Positions 11,366 through 19,627 of a stretch of 64,000 nt of DNA are shown here, piece after piece; the stretch's first letter is position 1, and each line of letters opens with the position of its first letter. The notes under the pieces are model-generated. The model was not told the origin of the DNA. It worked only from the letters and a program-made list of their open reading frames with translations, and did no database searches. Origin of the DNA: CALBTQ01 sp036725605 (GTDB taxonomy: Bacteria; Lernaellota; Lernaellaia; Lernaellales; Lernaellaceae). The translations under genes and the position numbers were made by a program. The stretch lies in NCBI GenBank assembly GCA_036725605.1, contig DAIMDW010000001.1, positions 558,001 through 622,000 on the forward strand, given 5' to 3'.

Positions 11366-11986
11366 ATGACACTATTCAACTTTTTAATCTACATCGTACT
11401 GCCGGGTGGCTTCGGTGGTTTTGTTTTCGGCCTTTTTTCAAAAACGCAGCTCATTCTGAAACTCCCCTGTAAAAAGAAAAGCAAGAAAAACACGGAGAAT
11501 GGGGAAATCGAATGCAGCGCAACCTGGCCCACCGGATTCCTGGGGGATATTTCTGTCGGCATCGCGGCGGCGATCGCGATTATCCTTTTTTACCGACTGT
11601 TTGGGCTGGAGAATATCTTCGTGGTAAAAAGTCTCGACACCAATACATTGATGATGATCATGTCCATTTCGGTAATCGCCGGATTCGCCGGTAAAAAAAT
11701 TCTCGATGCGCTGCTCAACAAAATTCTCAAGCAAGTCGAAGATTTGAATATGAAGATATCCGAGGTTAAAACCGAAAACGAAAAGCAGATGCAAAAAAAC
11801 GAGAAAGTCTTGCTGGGCAAGATGTTCATGGATTACGGCAAACACCTGGGAACGACTCAAGCGGCGCAGGAGCCATTTTCCCTGGCGCGCAAGGCATTCA
11901 ATGAAGCGTTGTCGATCGATCCCAACTTCGAGGTTTCCCAAAAAGGCTTGGAATTGATCGAAAAGCTGGAGAGTTCCCCGAAATAA
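11366..11986 (+). CDS. Small membrane protein with coiled coil, function unknown
   Basis: 206 residues from the ATG at 11366, set by GGAGG seven bases before it. There are three likely membrane helices (about residues 2-22, 55-75 and 90-115). A strongly charged amphipathic region with heptad character follows (about 120-150, QVEDLNMKISEVKTENEK), then a C-terminal helical part (SLARKAFNEALSIDPNFE) that reads like a single TPR unit. A membrane scaffold with a cytosolic coiled coil is plausible. I do not recognise the family. The neighbours (MFS carrier, acetyltransferase) give no functional hint. Confidence 0.7.
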   Translation: MTLFNFLIYIVLPGGFGGFVFGLFSKTQLILKLPCKKKSKKNTENGEIECSATWPTGFLGDISVGIAAAIAIILFYRLFGLENIFVVKSLDTNTLMMIMSISVIAGFAGKKILDALLNKILKQVEDLNMKISEVKTENEKQMQKNEKVLLGKMFMDYGKHLGTTQAAQEPFSLARKAFNEALSIDPNFEVSQKGLELIEKLESSPK

Positions 11987-12007
11987 AATACCGGAGCATT
12001 GTCGCCG

Positions 12008-12436
12008 CTACGCTCCCTCGATTTCCATCACCCATTCCGGCAGACCGAAATACTCGCTGATTTGCTCGCGCACAAAGGCAAAGCCCACTCCCTCGTAAAA
12101 CGCGATGCCGTTGCGGTTGTCGCGAAACACGTTGACCGTCAGCCGCTCGTACATGCCCCGCGCGTGATTCACCAGCGCCCGGCCGATGCCCTGGCGATGA
12201 TACGCCGGATCGACGAACAGTCCGCCGATGTGCTCGCCGATCAGCGCGATGAATCCGACGATCTCCCCCTCGTTTTCATACAACCACTGCCGCGCCTCGG
12301 GGATGGCGTGCTCGATGATTTCCTGCCGGTCCTTCGCCAGTTGCTCCTCCGATAAAAACGGATGCCCCACCCGCGATGCGGCCAGCCAGATGTCCATCAC
12401 ACGCCCCAAATCCTCGTCCCGATAATCGCGAATCAT
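12008..12436 (-). CDS. GNAT-family N-acetyltransferase
   Basis: 142 residues. The acetyl-CoA loop is HRQGIGRALV, preceded by the beta-4 strand IGGLFVDPAY and followed by the typical late motif NGIAFYEGVGF. The start MIRDYRDEDLGRVMDIW is a standard GNAT opening. GGAG precedes the ATG. It resembles the YjaB/PhnO type of small acetyltransferase; the acceptor is unknown. It is divergent from a small lipoprotein gene. Confidence 0.87.
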   Translation of the reverse strand: MIRDYRDEDLGRVMDIWLAASRVGHPFLSEEQLAKDRQEIIEHAIPEARQWLYENEGEIVGFIALIGEHIGGLFVDPAYHRQGIGRALVNHARGMYERLTVNVFRDNRNGIAFYEGVGFAFVREQISEYFGLPEWVMEIEGA

Positions 12437-12497
12437 TTGTATTCTCCGTCAGTTGTGGGCCGATTATGCACACTTTCGGTAAAATCGGCAAGAAACC

Positions 12498-12525
12498 TTG
12501 CAATTTGGTTGTCAGTCGTTAAGAT
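12498..12525 (+). promoter_or_regulatory. Sigma-70-like promoter for the small Cys-rich lipoprotein gene
   Basis: TTGCAA at 12498-12503 and TAAGAT at 12520-12525 are 16 bases apart, about 40 bases before the ATG at 12567. The call rests on motif similarity only. Confidence 0.4.
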
Positions 12526-12566
12526 GCCCGCACGCGAAAACGACCTTTACGGAAAGGAAACCGAAA

Positions 12567-12995
12567 ATGTTGAAAAAGAGTTCCTTGATCTTGTTCACGT
12601 TGCTCGCTTTTACCTTGTCGCTGCATCTGATCGCTTGCGAAGAGGACTGCGAGGATTGTGACTGCGATTGTGACGACGACGACGATAGCGCCGACGATGA
12701 CGATGATGACAACAACTACAACTCGTGCGATCCCAACCAGGAATGCGTCAACTGGTACGTCTCCTGCTGGGGCGAAGCCTTCTCCAGCTACGCGGCCGAT
12801 TTCTGCGGCGTCTACCAGACTCAATTCAACCAGTATTGGGATACCAGCAACGCTTGCGTCATCAACGCCGAATGTGAATTTTTCGGCTGCCTGCAAGCCA
12901 ACCTCACCGATTGCATCGGCACGGATCAGACGCAGGTGCAAACCGAAATCGACGCCTGTTGGATGGTCTTCGAAGCGACCGCCAACGCCTGCTGA
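12567..12995 (+). CDS. Small Cys- and Asp-rich lipoprotein
   Basis: 142 residues from the ATG at 12567, with GGAAAGGA upstream. A signal peptide ends in LHLIAC (lipidation Cys about residue 19). Directly after it is a run built of Glu/Asp and Cys (CEEDCEDCDCDC), then a poly-Asp stretch to about residue 50. The remaining domain has regularly spaced cysteines (NQECVNWYVSCWG, DFCGVY, NACVINAECEFFGC, TDCIG, DACWMVF) and is probably disulfide-stabilised. I do not recognise the fold. The Asp-rich run right after the lipid anchor recurs in other lipoproteins of this window. The acidic Cys stretch could bind metal. Confidence 0.78.
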   Translation: MLKKSSLILFTLLAFTLSLHLIACEEDCEDCDCDCDDDDDSADDDDDDNNYNSCDPNQECVNWYVSCWGEAFSSYAADFCGVYQTQFNQYWDTSNACVINAECEFFGCLQANLTDCIGTDQTQVQTEIDACWMVFEATANAC

Positions 12996-13251
12996 TATCG
13001 GGATGTTCGTACGGCGTCGGATTCCTCTTGAGGTCCGGCGCCGTTTCCGGTATACGAAATGACGTACCATCATTCGAATAACGGGAAAACGGAGAAAGCA
13101 ATGTCTGCCTTTCACCGCCATAACTGAGCGTTGATCCGTAAGGCCGGTCCGGTCTTTCGGTCAGATTTTGCTCGGCTTCCCGTTCCCTCCGCTTAGGGCG
13201 CTTCCCGATCGGACGGCGGCGGGGGCCGTCAACCGATCAAGGAGGTGCTCG

Positions 13252-14532
13252 ATGTCCGCTGATTATCGTCCGATGTGGCAGCAACTGGGACTGGACCTGA
13301 ACGCGCACGACGCGCTGCTTGGCGTGCTCGGCCAGGCATACCAGGAGATATTCCTTTCCCAGGAAAATCGCCCCGAGAACATGGCCTATTTCGATTTCGT
13401 TATGAGCGAAGTGCACGGCCTGCGCATCAAGGAACTGATGGACGCCAAGGCGGAAGGCCGCAAGGTGTTCGGCAGTTTCTGCGTTTTCGTGCCCGAGGAA
13501 TTCGTGCTCGCCGTCGACGGCGTCTTGGTCGGCCTGTGCGCCGGCGCGGAATTCGGCTTCGCCGAGGCCGAAAAACTGCTGCCCACCAACACCTGCGCGT
13601 TGATCAAAAGCTTCCTGGGCTTCGGCCTGACCAAGGTGTGCCCCTACCTCGCGGCTTCGGATCTCGTTGTCGGTGAAACGACCTGTGACGGCAAAAAGAA
13701 GGCCTATGAAATTTTCGCCGATTACGTCAATCAACTCTACGTCATGGATCTGCCGCAGAAGAAAACCGGTGAAGGACGAGCCCTGCTGCGCGGCGAATAT
13801 CGCAAGTTCATTACCCAGGTCGAAGAGGTTAGCGGCAAAAAAATCACCGTCGACAACCTGCGCGAAGCGATCAAAACGGTCAACGCCAAACGACGGGCGA
13901 TGCAGCGCCTGGCGAAACTGCGCGCCGCCGATCCGACGCCGATTTCCGGCCTCGACGCGCTGCTGGCCAATCAGGTGTTCTTCTACGACAATCCCCAGCG
14001 TTTCACCGCCTCGGTCGAAAAAATCTGCGACGAATTGCAGGCGCGAATCAAAGACAAAGTCGGCGTTTCCACCAACGGCGCGCCGCGCATTCTGGTTTCC
14101 GGCTGCCCGATGGCCGTGCCGAACTGGAAAACCTACATGCTGGTCGAGCAATCCGGCGCGGTGATCGTCGGCGAGGAATCGTGCGTCGGCGAACGCGGCA
14201 CGCAGTTCCTGGTCTATGAAAACGCCACGACGATGGACGAGATGATCGAAGCGATCGTCGATCGCTACTTCGCCCTCGACTGCGCCGTGTTCACGCCCAA
14301 TCCCACGCGGCTGGATCATATCAAACAAATGGCGGCCGACTACAAAGCCGACGGCGTGATCCATTACAACCTGCAGTTCTGCGGTCCCTACCAGGTGGAA
14401 TCCGGCCCGGTGGCGGCGCAACTGCTGGATGCCGACATTCCCGTCCTGCGCATTGATACCGATTACGGCATGGGCGACGGCGAACAGCTCAAAACGCGTA
14501 TCCAGGCGTTCCTTGAGCAAATCGGCAAATAA
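13252..14532 (+). CDS. 2-hydroxyacyl-CoA dehydratase-like / double-cubane cluster protein
   Basis: 426 residues from the ATG at 13252, eight bases after a strong AAGGAGGT. It matches the HgdB/FldB-type family: an N-terminal lobe with conserved Cys (VCPYLAASD, ETTCDGKKK) and a C-terminal lobe with SGCPMAVPNWK, GEESCVGERGT and a QFCGPYQVE segment, where the cysteines would hold Fe-S clusters. Dehydratases of this type are heterodimers needing an ATP-driven activator. No second subunit or activator is nearby, so the single-subunit double-cubane cluster protein subfamily, which performs low-potential reductions, is at least as likely. This points to anaerobic metabolism. It is followed by a good terminator. 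Confidence 0.85.
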   Translation: MSADYRPMWQQLGLDLNAHDALLGVLGQAYQEIFLSQENRPENMAYFDFVMSEVHGLRIKELMDAKAEGRKVFGSFCVFVPEEFVLAVDGVLVGLCAGAEFGFAEAEKLLPTNTCALIKSFLGFGLTKVCPYLAASDLVVGETTCDGKKKAYEIFADYVNQLYVMDLPQKKTGEGRALLRGEYRKFITQVEEVSGKKITVDNLREAIKTVNAKRRAMQRLAKLRAADPTPISGLDALLANQVFFYDNPQRFTASVEKICDELQARIKDKVGVSTNGAPRILVSGCPMAVPNWKTYMLVEQSGAVIVGEESCVGERGTQFLVYENATTMDEMIEAIVDRYFALDCAVFTPNPTRLDHIKQMAADYKADGVIHYNLQFCGPYQVESGPVAAQLLDADIPVLRIDTDYGMGDGEQLKTRIQAFLEQIGK

Positions 14533-14556
14533 TCGATCCTTCCTTTCCGAGGCCAA

Positions 14557-14588
14557 CCCCGTGTCTGTCCGGCGCGGGGTTTTTCTTT
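14557..14588 (+). terminator. Rho-independent terminator
   Basis: CCCCG (14557-14561) pairs with CGGGG (14575-14579) and is followed at once by TTTTTCTTT. It lies 25 bases after the stop of the dehydratase-like gene. Confidence 0.75.
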
Positions 14589-14613
14589 ACATTTTCCGTC
14601 ACTGGATTAATAT
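14586..14613 (+). promoter_or_regulatory. Sigma-70-like promoter overlapping the preceding terminator tail
   Basis: TTTACA at 14586-14591 and TAATAT at 14608-14613 with a 16-base spacer, ahead of the DUF3795 gene at 14638. The -35 box overlaps the T-tract of the terminator, a compact gene boundary. Confidence 0.45.
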
Positions 14614-14637
14614 GCCCCGCAACAGGAGGAACACATC

Positions 14638-15084
14638 ATGGCCGTCAATAAAGAGATGATCGCTCCCTGCGGCATTTTTTGCGAACCGTGTCCCATGTAC
14701 CTCGCCCAATTCGACGAAGCGATGCGCCTGACGCTCAGCGAACGATTGCAGCGCGATCCGGAATTGTGCTCCTGCGCCGGCTGCCGTCCCACTGCGGGCA
14801 GCCCGGCCCCGCTGCTGGGCAAAGTGTGCCCTACCTTTTCCTGTGCCGAAAACAAAGGGCACGAAACCTGCGGCGAATGCGCCGACTTCCCGTGCAACAT
14901 GCTGCATCCTGCCGCCGATCGCGCCGCGCAATTGCCGCACAACTGCAAGGTTTTCAGCCTGCTCGTCCTGCGCCGTGACGGCGTCGAGCGTTGGGCCGAG
15001 CAATATCCCCAGATCGGGCGGCGTTATTATCAGGGGCAAATGGTCATCGGCAGCGGACCGGCGTTGCCCGACGACGAAAAATAA
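14638..15084 (+). CDS. DUF3795-type cysteine-rich protein
   Basis: 148 residues, with a strong GGAGGA upstream. The opening IAPCGIFCEPCPMYLA is the hallmark of the DUF3795 family. Further Cys clusters are LCSCAGC, VCPTFSC and CGECADFPC, giving more than ten cysteines that could bind zinc or an Fe-S cluster. The protein is soluble and likely cytoplasmic. The family is common in anaerobes and has no established role. It is 20 bases upstream of the next gene, with which it probably shares a transcript. Confidence 0.83.
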   Translation: MAVNKEMIAPCGIFCEPCPMYLAQFDEAMRLTLSERLQRDPELCSCAGCRPTAGSPAPLLGKVCPTFSCAENKGHETCGECADFPCNMLHPAADRAAQLPHNCKVFSLLVLRRDGVERWAEQYPQIGRRYYQGQMVIGSGPALPDDEK

Positions 15085-15104
15085 ACCTCCCACTCGGAGG
15101 AACG

Positions 15105-15842
15105 TTGAAACTCAAAGACGTTCGCGCGGCGTTGCTGGCCATGCCGTCGCCCGCATACCCGACCGAGGGGCGGATCGACCTGCCCGCTCCCGCACAACGA
15201 TATTTCGCTTATGCGCTTCACGGATCGGCCTGCCCGCGTGCGGTCGGCCTGCACATGCACGGTGAAATTCGCCCCAATCCCAAGGGCGCTTGGCTGCCGT
15301 TCACCGCGCGGCAAATCATCGCGCCCGGTCGCGGCTTCGCCTGGGAGGCGTCGGCCGGTCGCGGCCTGCCGCGGCTGGTCGGTGGAGATTATTACTTCAA
15401 CAACGAAGCGTGTGTCGCCTTTCGCCTGTGGAACATCCTTCCTGTCGTGCGCGCCGGCGGGCCGGACATCGCCCGTTCCGCGCGCGGTCGTTTGGCGATG
15501 GAATCGATTTTTCTTCCCTCCTCCCTGCGGCACGCCGCGTGGGAAACGCTCGATGAACATTGCGCGCGCTGCATTCAGCAAATCGACGGAGAGACGATCG
15601 CTTTCGATTTGACGGTCGACGAGCGCGGCGTTCCCCGCCACGTCGACATGCTGCGCTGGAGCGACCAGACCGACGACAAACGTTTCGCCCCGGTGCCCTT
15701 TGGCGTGAACATTATCGCTATGCAGCGTTTCGGTGATTGGGAACTTCCCGCGCTAGTCAGCGTCGGCTGGCATCGCGGCGAGGAACGTTATGCGACGGGC
15801 GAATTTTTCCGCGCCCGCATCACGGCGGCTGAATTTTTCTGA
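15105..15842 (+). CDS. DUF6544/DUF6920-like conserved protein
   Basis: 245 residues from a TTG at 15105, chosen because GGAGG lies at 15096-15100; the frame also runs upstream into the previous gene without a ribosome site. Features include DLPAPAQRYFAYALHG, LHMHGEIRPNP, LPFTARQIIAPGRGFAWEA and the ending GEFFRARITAAEFF, a pattern I associate with the DUF6544 (formerly DUF6920) family. No function is established. No membrane segment or signal peptide is seen. It converges on the next gene with 3 bases between stops. Confidence 0.72.
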   Translation: MKLKDVRAALLAMPSPAYPTEGRIDLPAPAQRYFAYALHGSACPRAVGLHMHGEIRPNPKGAWLPFTARQIIAPGRGFAWEASAGRGLPRLVGGDYYFNNEACVAFRLWNILPVVRAGGPDIARSARGRLAMESIFLPSSLRHAAWETLDEHCARCIQQIDGETIAFDLTVDERGVPRHVDMLRWSDQTDDKRFAPVPFGVNIIAMQRFGDWELPALVSVGWHRGEERYATGEFFRARITAAEFF

Positions 15843-15845
15843 ACG

Positions 15846-16373
15846 TTATTGTTCGCTTTTAAGCAAGCGCAGATCGTCGAGCCAGACATTCCCCTGTCCG
15901 TTGATCACCAGGTTGAGTTTAACCCGCCCCAGTATTTTGCCTTGTGGGACAGTGTAATGCGTTTGCACCGTTTCCCAGTCACTGTTGCCGCTGACGGCAT
16001 CTTTCTGCCCGCGCGTGACATACTCGCCTTTGGGGCCGAAGTCGCACCACATTTCCAAGTACGCATTCCCCTTCAGGTCATTTGATTTCATTTTCGCCTG
16101 ATAGATCAGGATGGTCTTTCCCTTGATCGTCGGTTCGGGCTGCACCTCGAACAGCTCGACCGTCATCGGCAGTTTCGCTTCGATCAACAACGCGCCGTTG
16201 CCGTCGCTGGAATCCGCCGACACGAAACGCACCACCTCGGGCGTGATCATGCCCTGCGTATTGTCCAGGGGAAAATGTGCGATTTCGACCGAATCGCTCA
16301 TGCGGTTGCTTTGACAGGCGAGCGCCGCCATCGCCAGCAGCACGATCAGAAAGATCGTCGCGACATGCCTCAT
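15846..16373 (-). CDS. Lipoprotein with jelly-roll-like domain
   Basis: 175 residues from the ATG at 16373, where GGAGGT sits seven bases upstream; an in-frame GTG at 16382 would overlap that ribosome site. The signal peptide ends MAALAC, giving a lipidated Cys. The mature part alternates beta-strand-like segments (KTILIYQAKMKSNDLKGNAY, YLEMWCDFGPKGEYV, NVWLDDLRLLKSE) typical of carbohydrate-binding-module-like jelly rolls. It is the last gene of the run carrying two Gfo/Idh/MocA oxidoreductases, so a role in sugar binding is plausible but unproven. Confidence 0.7.
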   Translation of the reverse strand: MRHVATIFLIVLLAMAALACQSNRMSDSVEIAHFPLDNTQGMITPEVVRFVSADSSDGNGALLIEAKLPMTVELFEVQPEPTIKGKTILIYQAKMKSNDLKGNAYLEMWCDFGPKGEYVTRGQKDAVSGNSDWETVQTHYTVPQGKILGRVKLNLVINGQGNVWLDDLRLLKSEQ

Positions 16374-16389
16374 GCGATCCACCTCCGGT

Positions 16390-17277
16390 TTACAGCGAGG
16401 CGGCGAACGCCTCCCGCATGCTTCGTTGCACGTGGAGAAAATCGTAATCGATGCGATCGTCCCACACGGTGACCTTGTCCTTGCGCTTGAGCATGAGCTT
16501 GGGCGCTTCGACCATCAACGCGGTCAGGTTGCGGATCCACAAAATGCCGTCGGTGCCGGTGATCTCGATGGAATCGTCCGTCGGCGCACCTTCGCTCATC
16601 ACTTCCAACTCCGGCGAAAACACCATTTCGTGCACGCCGTAACGGCTGTCGGCCTTGAATTTATAGGCCTCCATGCGCGCCCGCGGCCCCTCGTAGGTTT
16701 TCACCGCGACGATCGGGCCCATCAAATACTCGATCACTTCGCGCTTGGCGAAGGCCGGATGCGTATCGAACGCCGCCGGTGAAAATTCCCCCGGTTCCAG
16801 CCCTGGCCCGAAGCCGCCTTTGCCGCCCAGGTTCGATTTGATGCGGATCACCTGGATCTCGCCGACCTGGTCGTCGTCGAGCAGCTCTTTCGCCTGCCGC
16901 GTGAACGGATGCCGCAACAGCGTGTCCATCACGACCAGCTTGACGCCCGATTTCGCGGCCAGACGACGCAACTCCTCGGCTTCCTTTGCGGTCGCCGCCA
17001 ACGGCGGATTGATCGCGATGTGCTTTTTCCGCGCACACGCCGCTTCGACGATCGGCCGGTGCATCGACAAGGGCATGTGCACGTCGATCGCCTCGACCTC
17101 GTCGGCGGCCAGCATCTCCCGCCAATCCTCAAACGTCTTCGCACCGTCAACCTTCTGCCGGTACGCGGCGGTCAGCTCGACGTACTTGAGTTCGCGATAG
17201 GCCGCGGCCAGCATCTTCGCCCACGGCTCGACGGCAATCAGTCCCACGCGTACGATTCGTTTTTGTTTGGCTGCCAT
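16390..17277 (-). CDS. Gfo/Idh/MocA-family oxidoreductase
   Basis: 295 residues from the ATG at 17277, which has TAGGAGGC upstream. The N-terminal NAD(P)-binding domain begins RIVRVGLIAVEPWAKML, where the usual GxGxxG is poorly kept (GLIAVEPWA), a notable deviation. VEAIDVHMPLSMH and KKHIAINPPLAAT correspond to the conserved 'EKP' region, here reading NPP instead. The C-terminal part has the family's alpha/beta ending. It probably acts on a sugar or polyol derivative. It is the second oxidoreductase of its run, 8 bases after the small gene upstream. Confidence 0.8.
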   Translation of the reverse strand: MAAKQKRIVRVGLIAVEPWAKMLAAAYRELKYVELTAAYRQKVDGAKTFEDWREMLAADEVEAIDVHMPLSMHRPIVEAACARKKHIAINPPLAATAKEAEELRRLAAKSGVKLVVMDTLLRHPFTRQAKELLDDDQVGEIQVIRIKSNLGGKGGFGPGLEPGEFSPAAFDTHPAFAKREVIEYLMGPIVAVKTYEGPRARMEAYKFKADSRYGVHEMVFSPELEVMSEGAPTDDSIEITGTDGILWIRNLTALMVEAPKLMLKRKDKVTVWDDRIDYDFLHVQRSMREAFAASL

Positions 17278-17285
17278 CGTGCCTC

Positions 17286-17558
17286 CTACCACAGCGCGCC
17301 GCGCACCAGCGCCTTGAACTGCGCGGGCCGCGCCTCGATGATCATCCGGCGCGCCAGCATCGAGCTTTCCGGATCGAGAAAGATTTTCTTCGCATCGCCA
17401 AGCACGACGATGTTGAAGTCGTCGGGATTGCGTCGCTCCAAAAACCGGATAATGCGGTTGAGCAGCGCGACGAACCGCGCGTCGGACAAATGCGTGATCA
17501 GAAAACGCGCCAGCGGCCAGGCCAGCGCGGCAACGATATTGGCAAATGTTTTCTTCAT
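17286..17558 (-). CDS. Small protein of unknown function between two oxidoreductase genes
   Basis: 90 residues, basic, largely alpha-helical in appearance. A hydrophobic N-terminal helix (about residues 6-22, ANIVAALAWPLARFLI) is followed by RFVALLNRIIRFLERR and by FNIVVLGDAKKIFLDPESS. It starts 4 bases after the upstream oxidoreductase stop and stops 8 bases before the next oxidoreductase, overlapping that gene's ribosome site. This tight packing argues it is a real gene. It is not recognised; it could be a peripheral membrane partner of one oxidoreductase. Confidence 0.62.
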   Translation of the reverse strand: MKKTFANIVAALAWPLARFLITHLSDARFVALLNRIIRFLERRNPDDFNIVVLGDAKKIFLDPESSMLARRMIIEARPAQFKALVRGALW

Positions 17559-17562
17559 GATC

Positions 17563-18618
17563 TCACTCGTCGATTTCCGGCGGAGTCACTTCCCGCCCTT
17601 CTTTAGCCGAGCGAATGGCCGCGAAGCAGAACTGCTGCACCGCCTTGGCCTGCTCGCCGGTCAGGAACGGCTCCGTGTCGTTGATGATGCAATCGATGAA
17701 ATGCCGCGTGGAGTCGATGAAGCTCTGCAGCCAGTCGGACTGCATTTTCTCGTAACAGGTTTTCACTCCGTCGCGGTACAGAATCAGCGAAGCCTCGTCG
17801 AGCAGTTGCCCAGTGCAGCGCGTCACCCAGATCACGCCCTTGCTGCCGGTGATCTCCACCCGCTCGTCGGCCGCATAATATTTCGACTTGACGTACAGAT
17901 GCGGCGAGAACGTCGCGTCGATGCAGCCGACCACGCCGTTTTTCGCCTGCCAGGTGACGATCGCCGGCGAATCGTTGAGTCCGAAGGACCGGTCGATCCA
18001 CGCGTGCACGCGCTCGACTTCGCCGCCGTAAAACATGCCGATGGAAAATTTATGGTAGCCGTCGTCGTAGATCGTCGGCCCGCCGCCCTTGTCGATTTCC
18101 GCCAGCCGCCACAGCCAGGTATTCAGCGGCACGTACCATCCGCCGGCACCGCCCGCGCCCAGGCGAATGCGGATCGACTGTACCTCGCCGATTTCCCCGG
18201 CGTCGATCAGTTCCTTCGCCTTGCGATACGGAGGGTAGAACACGAAGTTCTCGATCACCTTGAACTTCACGCCGGCCTTGCGCGTCGCCGCGATCATCTC
18301 GTCGCATTCGCGGATGTTCATGCCCATCGGCTTTTGCAACTGAATGTGCTTGCCCGCCGCGGCCGCCTCCAGCACCATCGGATAATGCAGATGATGCGGC
18401 GTGTTGATCTCGACCATGTCGATGTCGGGATCGGCGAACACCTCGCGGTAATCCGTCGTCCACTTGGGCACGCCCCATTCGGCGGCGCGTTTTTTCGCCG
18501 TCGCCTGCGAATTGGCGCAAACCATGGCCAACTCGGCCCGCTCGAAATCTCGATAGGCCGGGTAATGCAGATCGGTGATGCGCCCCGCGCCGATCATGCC
18601 GACTCGCACTTTCTTCAA
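17563..18618 (-). CDS. Gfo/Idh/MocA-family oxidoreductase
   Basis: 351 residues from a TTG at 18618, preceded at good spacing by GGGAG; upstream codons in the same frame look non-coding. The Rossmann start is KKVRVGMIGAGRITDLHYPA with a proper GxGxxx motif. MVEINTPHHLHYP and KHIQLQKPMGMN (the conserved 'KP' loop) follow, and the C-terminal domain has GGPTIYDDGYHKFS with a histidine at the usual catalytic place. It is predicted to oxidise or reduce a sugar or cyclitol with NAD(P). It is paralogous to the oxidoreductase two genes downstream. Confidence 0.88.
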   Translation of the reverse strand: MKKVRVGMIGAGRITDLHYPAYRDFERAELAMVCANSQATAKKRAAEWGVPKWTTDYREVFADPDIDMVEINTPHHLHYPMVLEAAAAGKHIQLQKPMGMNIRECDEMIAATRKAGVKFKVIENFVFYPPYRKAKELIDAGEIGEVQSIRIRLGAGGAGGWYVPLNTWLWRLAEIDKGGGPTIYDDGYHKFSIGMFYGGEVERVHAWIDRSFGLNDSPAIVTWQAKNGVVGCIDATFSPHLYVKSKYYAADERVEITGSKGVIWVTRCTGQLLDEASLILYRDGVKTCYEKMQSDWLQSFIDSTRHFIDCIINDTEPFLTGEQAKAVQQFCFAAIRSAKEGREVTPPEIDE

Positions 18619-18670
18619 GATGTGTCTCCCTGGAAAATTCGCCGTATTGTCGCGATTAAATAAGTGACCG

Positions 18671-19624
18671 TCAAGCAAAGGGCAGCCGCGCCAAATCGAC
18701 GTTGCCGCCCGACAAAATAATGCCCACGCGCAAGCCGTTTGCGCCGATTTTCTTCTTCCACAGCGCGGCCAGCGGCACCGCCGCCGAAGGCTCGATGATG
18801 ATCTTCATCCGCTCCCACACCAGACGCATCGCCGTAACGATCGCCTCTTCGCCGACGGTGACGATATCGTCGACGTTTTGCCGGATCGCCGCGAAGGTCA
18901 GTTCGCCCAGCGAGGTGCGCAGCCCGTCGGCGATCGTCGCCGGATTCTCCACCGGCAACAGCGTCCCAATGTGAAACGACCGGCAGGCATCGTCAGCCCC
19001 CGCCGGTTCGCAGCCGATGATCCGCGCCGACGGCGCCAGCGCGCGACAGGCGATCGCGGTGCCCGAGAGCAATCCGCCGCCGCCCACCGGCGCGAGCACC
19101 AGGTCGAGATCCTCCGCCTCCTCCAGCAATTCCACCGCCGCCGTGCCCTGCCCGGCGATCACCCGCGCGTCGTTGTACGGATGCACGAAATGCGCGCCCG
19201 TGCGCGCCACGACCTCGCGCAAACCCTCCTCGCGCGCCGCCAGCGTCGGCCGGCAAAAGGTGATCACCGCCCCGTACCCGGCCACCGCCGCCTTTTTGCT
19301 GGCCGGCGAATTGTCGGGCATGACGATGTACGCGGGCACGCCGCGATTGCGCGCCGCCAGCGCCAGCGCCTGTGCGTGATTGCCCGACGAATGCGTTGCC
19401 ACGCCGCGCGCGGCTTGGTCGTCGGTGAGCAGTTGCACCGCGTTGGTCGCCCCGCGCATCTTGAACGCGCCGACCTTCTGCAGGTTCTCGCATTTGAAAA
19501 ACAGACTCGCGCCCAGTAGGTCGTCGAGGCTTTGGCAGGTCAGCACCGGCGTGCGGTGGATGAACGGTTTGATTCGCTCATGCGCTTGCCGAATGTCATC
19601 GACGGTCGGGATCGCCGCATTCAT
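18671..19624 (-). CDS. PLP-dependent threonine/serine dehydratase family enzyme
   Basis: 317 residues. K55 in FKMRGA is the PLP Schiff-base lysine, preceded by FFKCENLQKVGA, and the glycine loop APVGGGGLLSG follows; both are diagnostic of the fold-type II serine/threonine dehydratase group (IlvA/TdcB, serine racemase). There is no C-terminal ACT domain, so it is the catabolic, non-feedback type, or a related racemase or hydroxyaspartate ammonia-lyase. The start lies 3 bases after the stop of the secreted deiminase gene, so translation is probably coupled. Confidence 0.85.
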   Translation of the reverse strand: MNAAIPTVDDIRQAHERIKPFIHRTPVLTCQSLDDLLGASLFFKCENLQKVGAFKMRGATNAVQLLTDDQAARGVATHSSGNHAQALALAARNRGVPAYIVMPDNSPASKKAAVAGYGAVITFCRPTLAAREEGLREVVARTGAHFVHPYNDARVIAGQGTAAVELLEEAEDLDLVLAPVGGGGLLSGTAIACRALAPSARIIGCEPAGADDACRSFHIGTLLPVENPATIADGLRTSLGELTFAAIRQNVDDIVTVGEEAIVTAMRLVWERMKIIIEPSAAVPLAALWKKKIGANGLRVGIILSGGNVDLARLPFA

Positions 19625-19627
19625 CGC

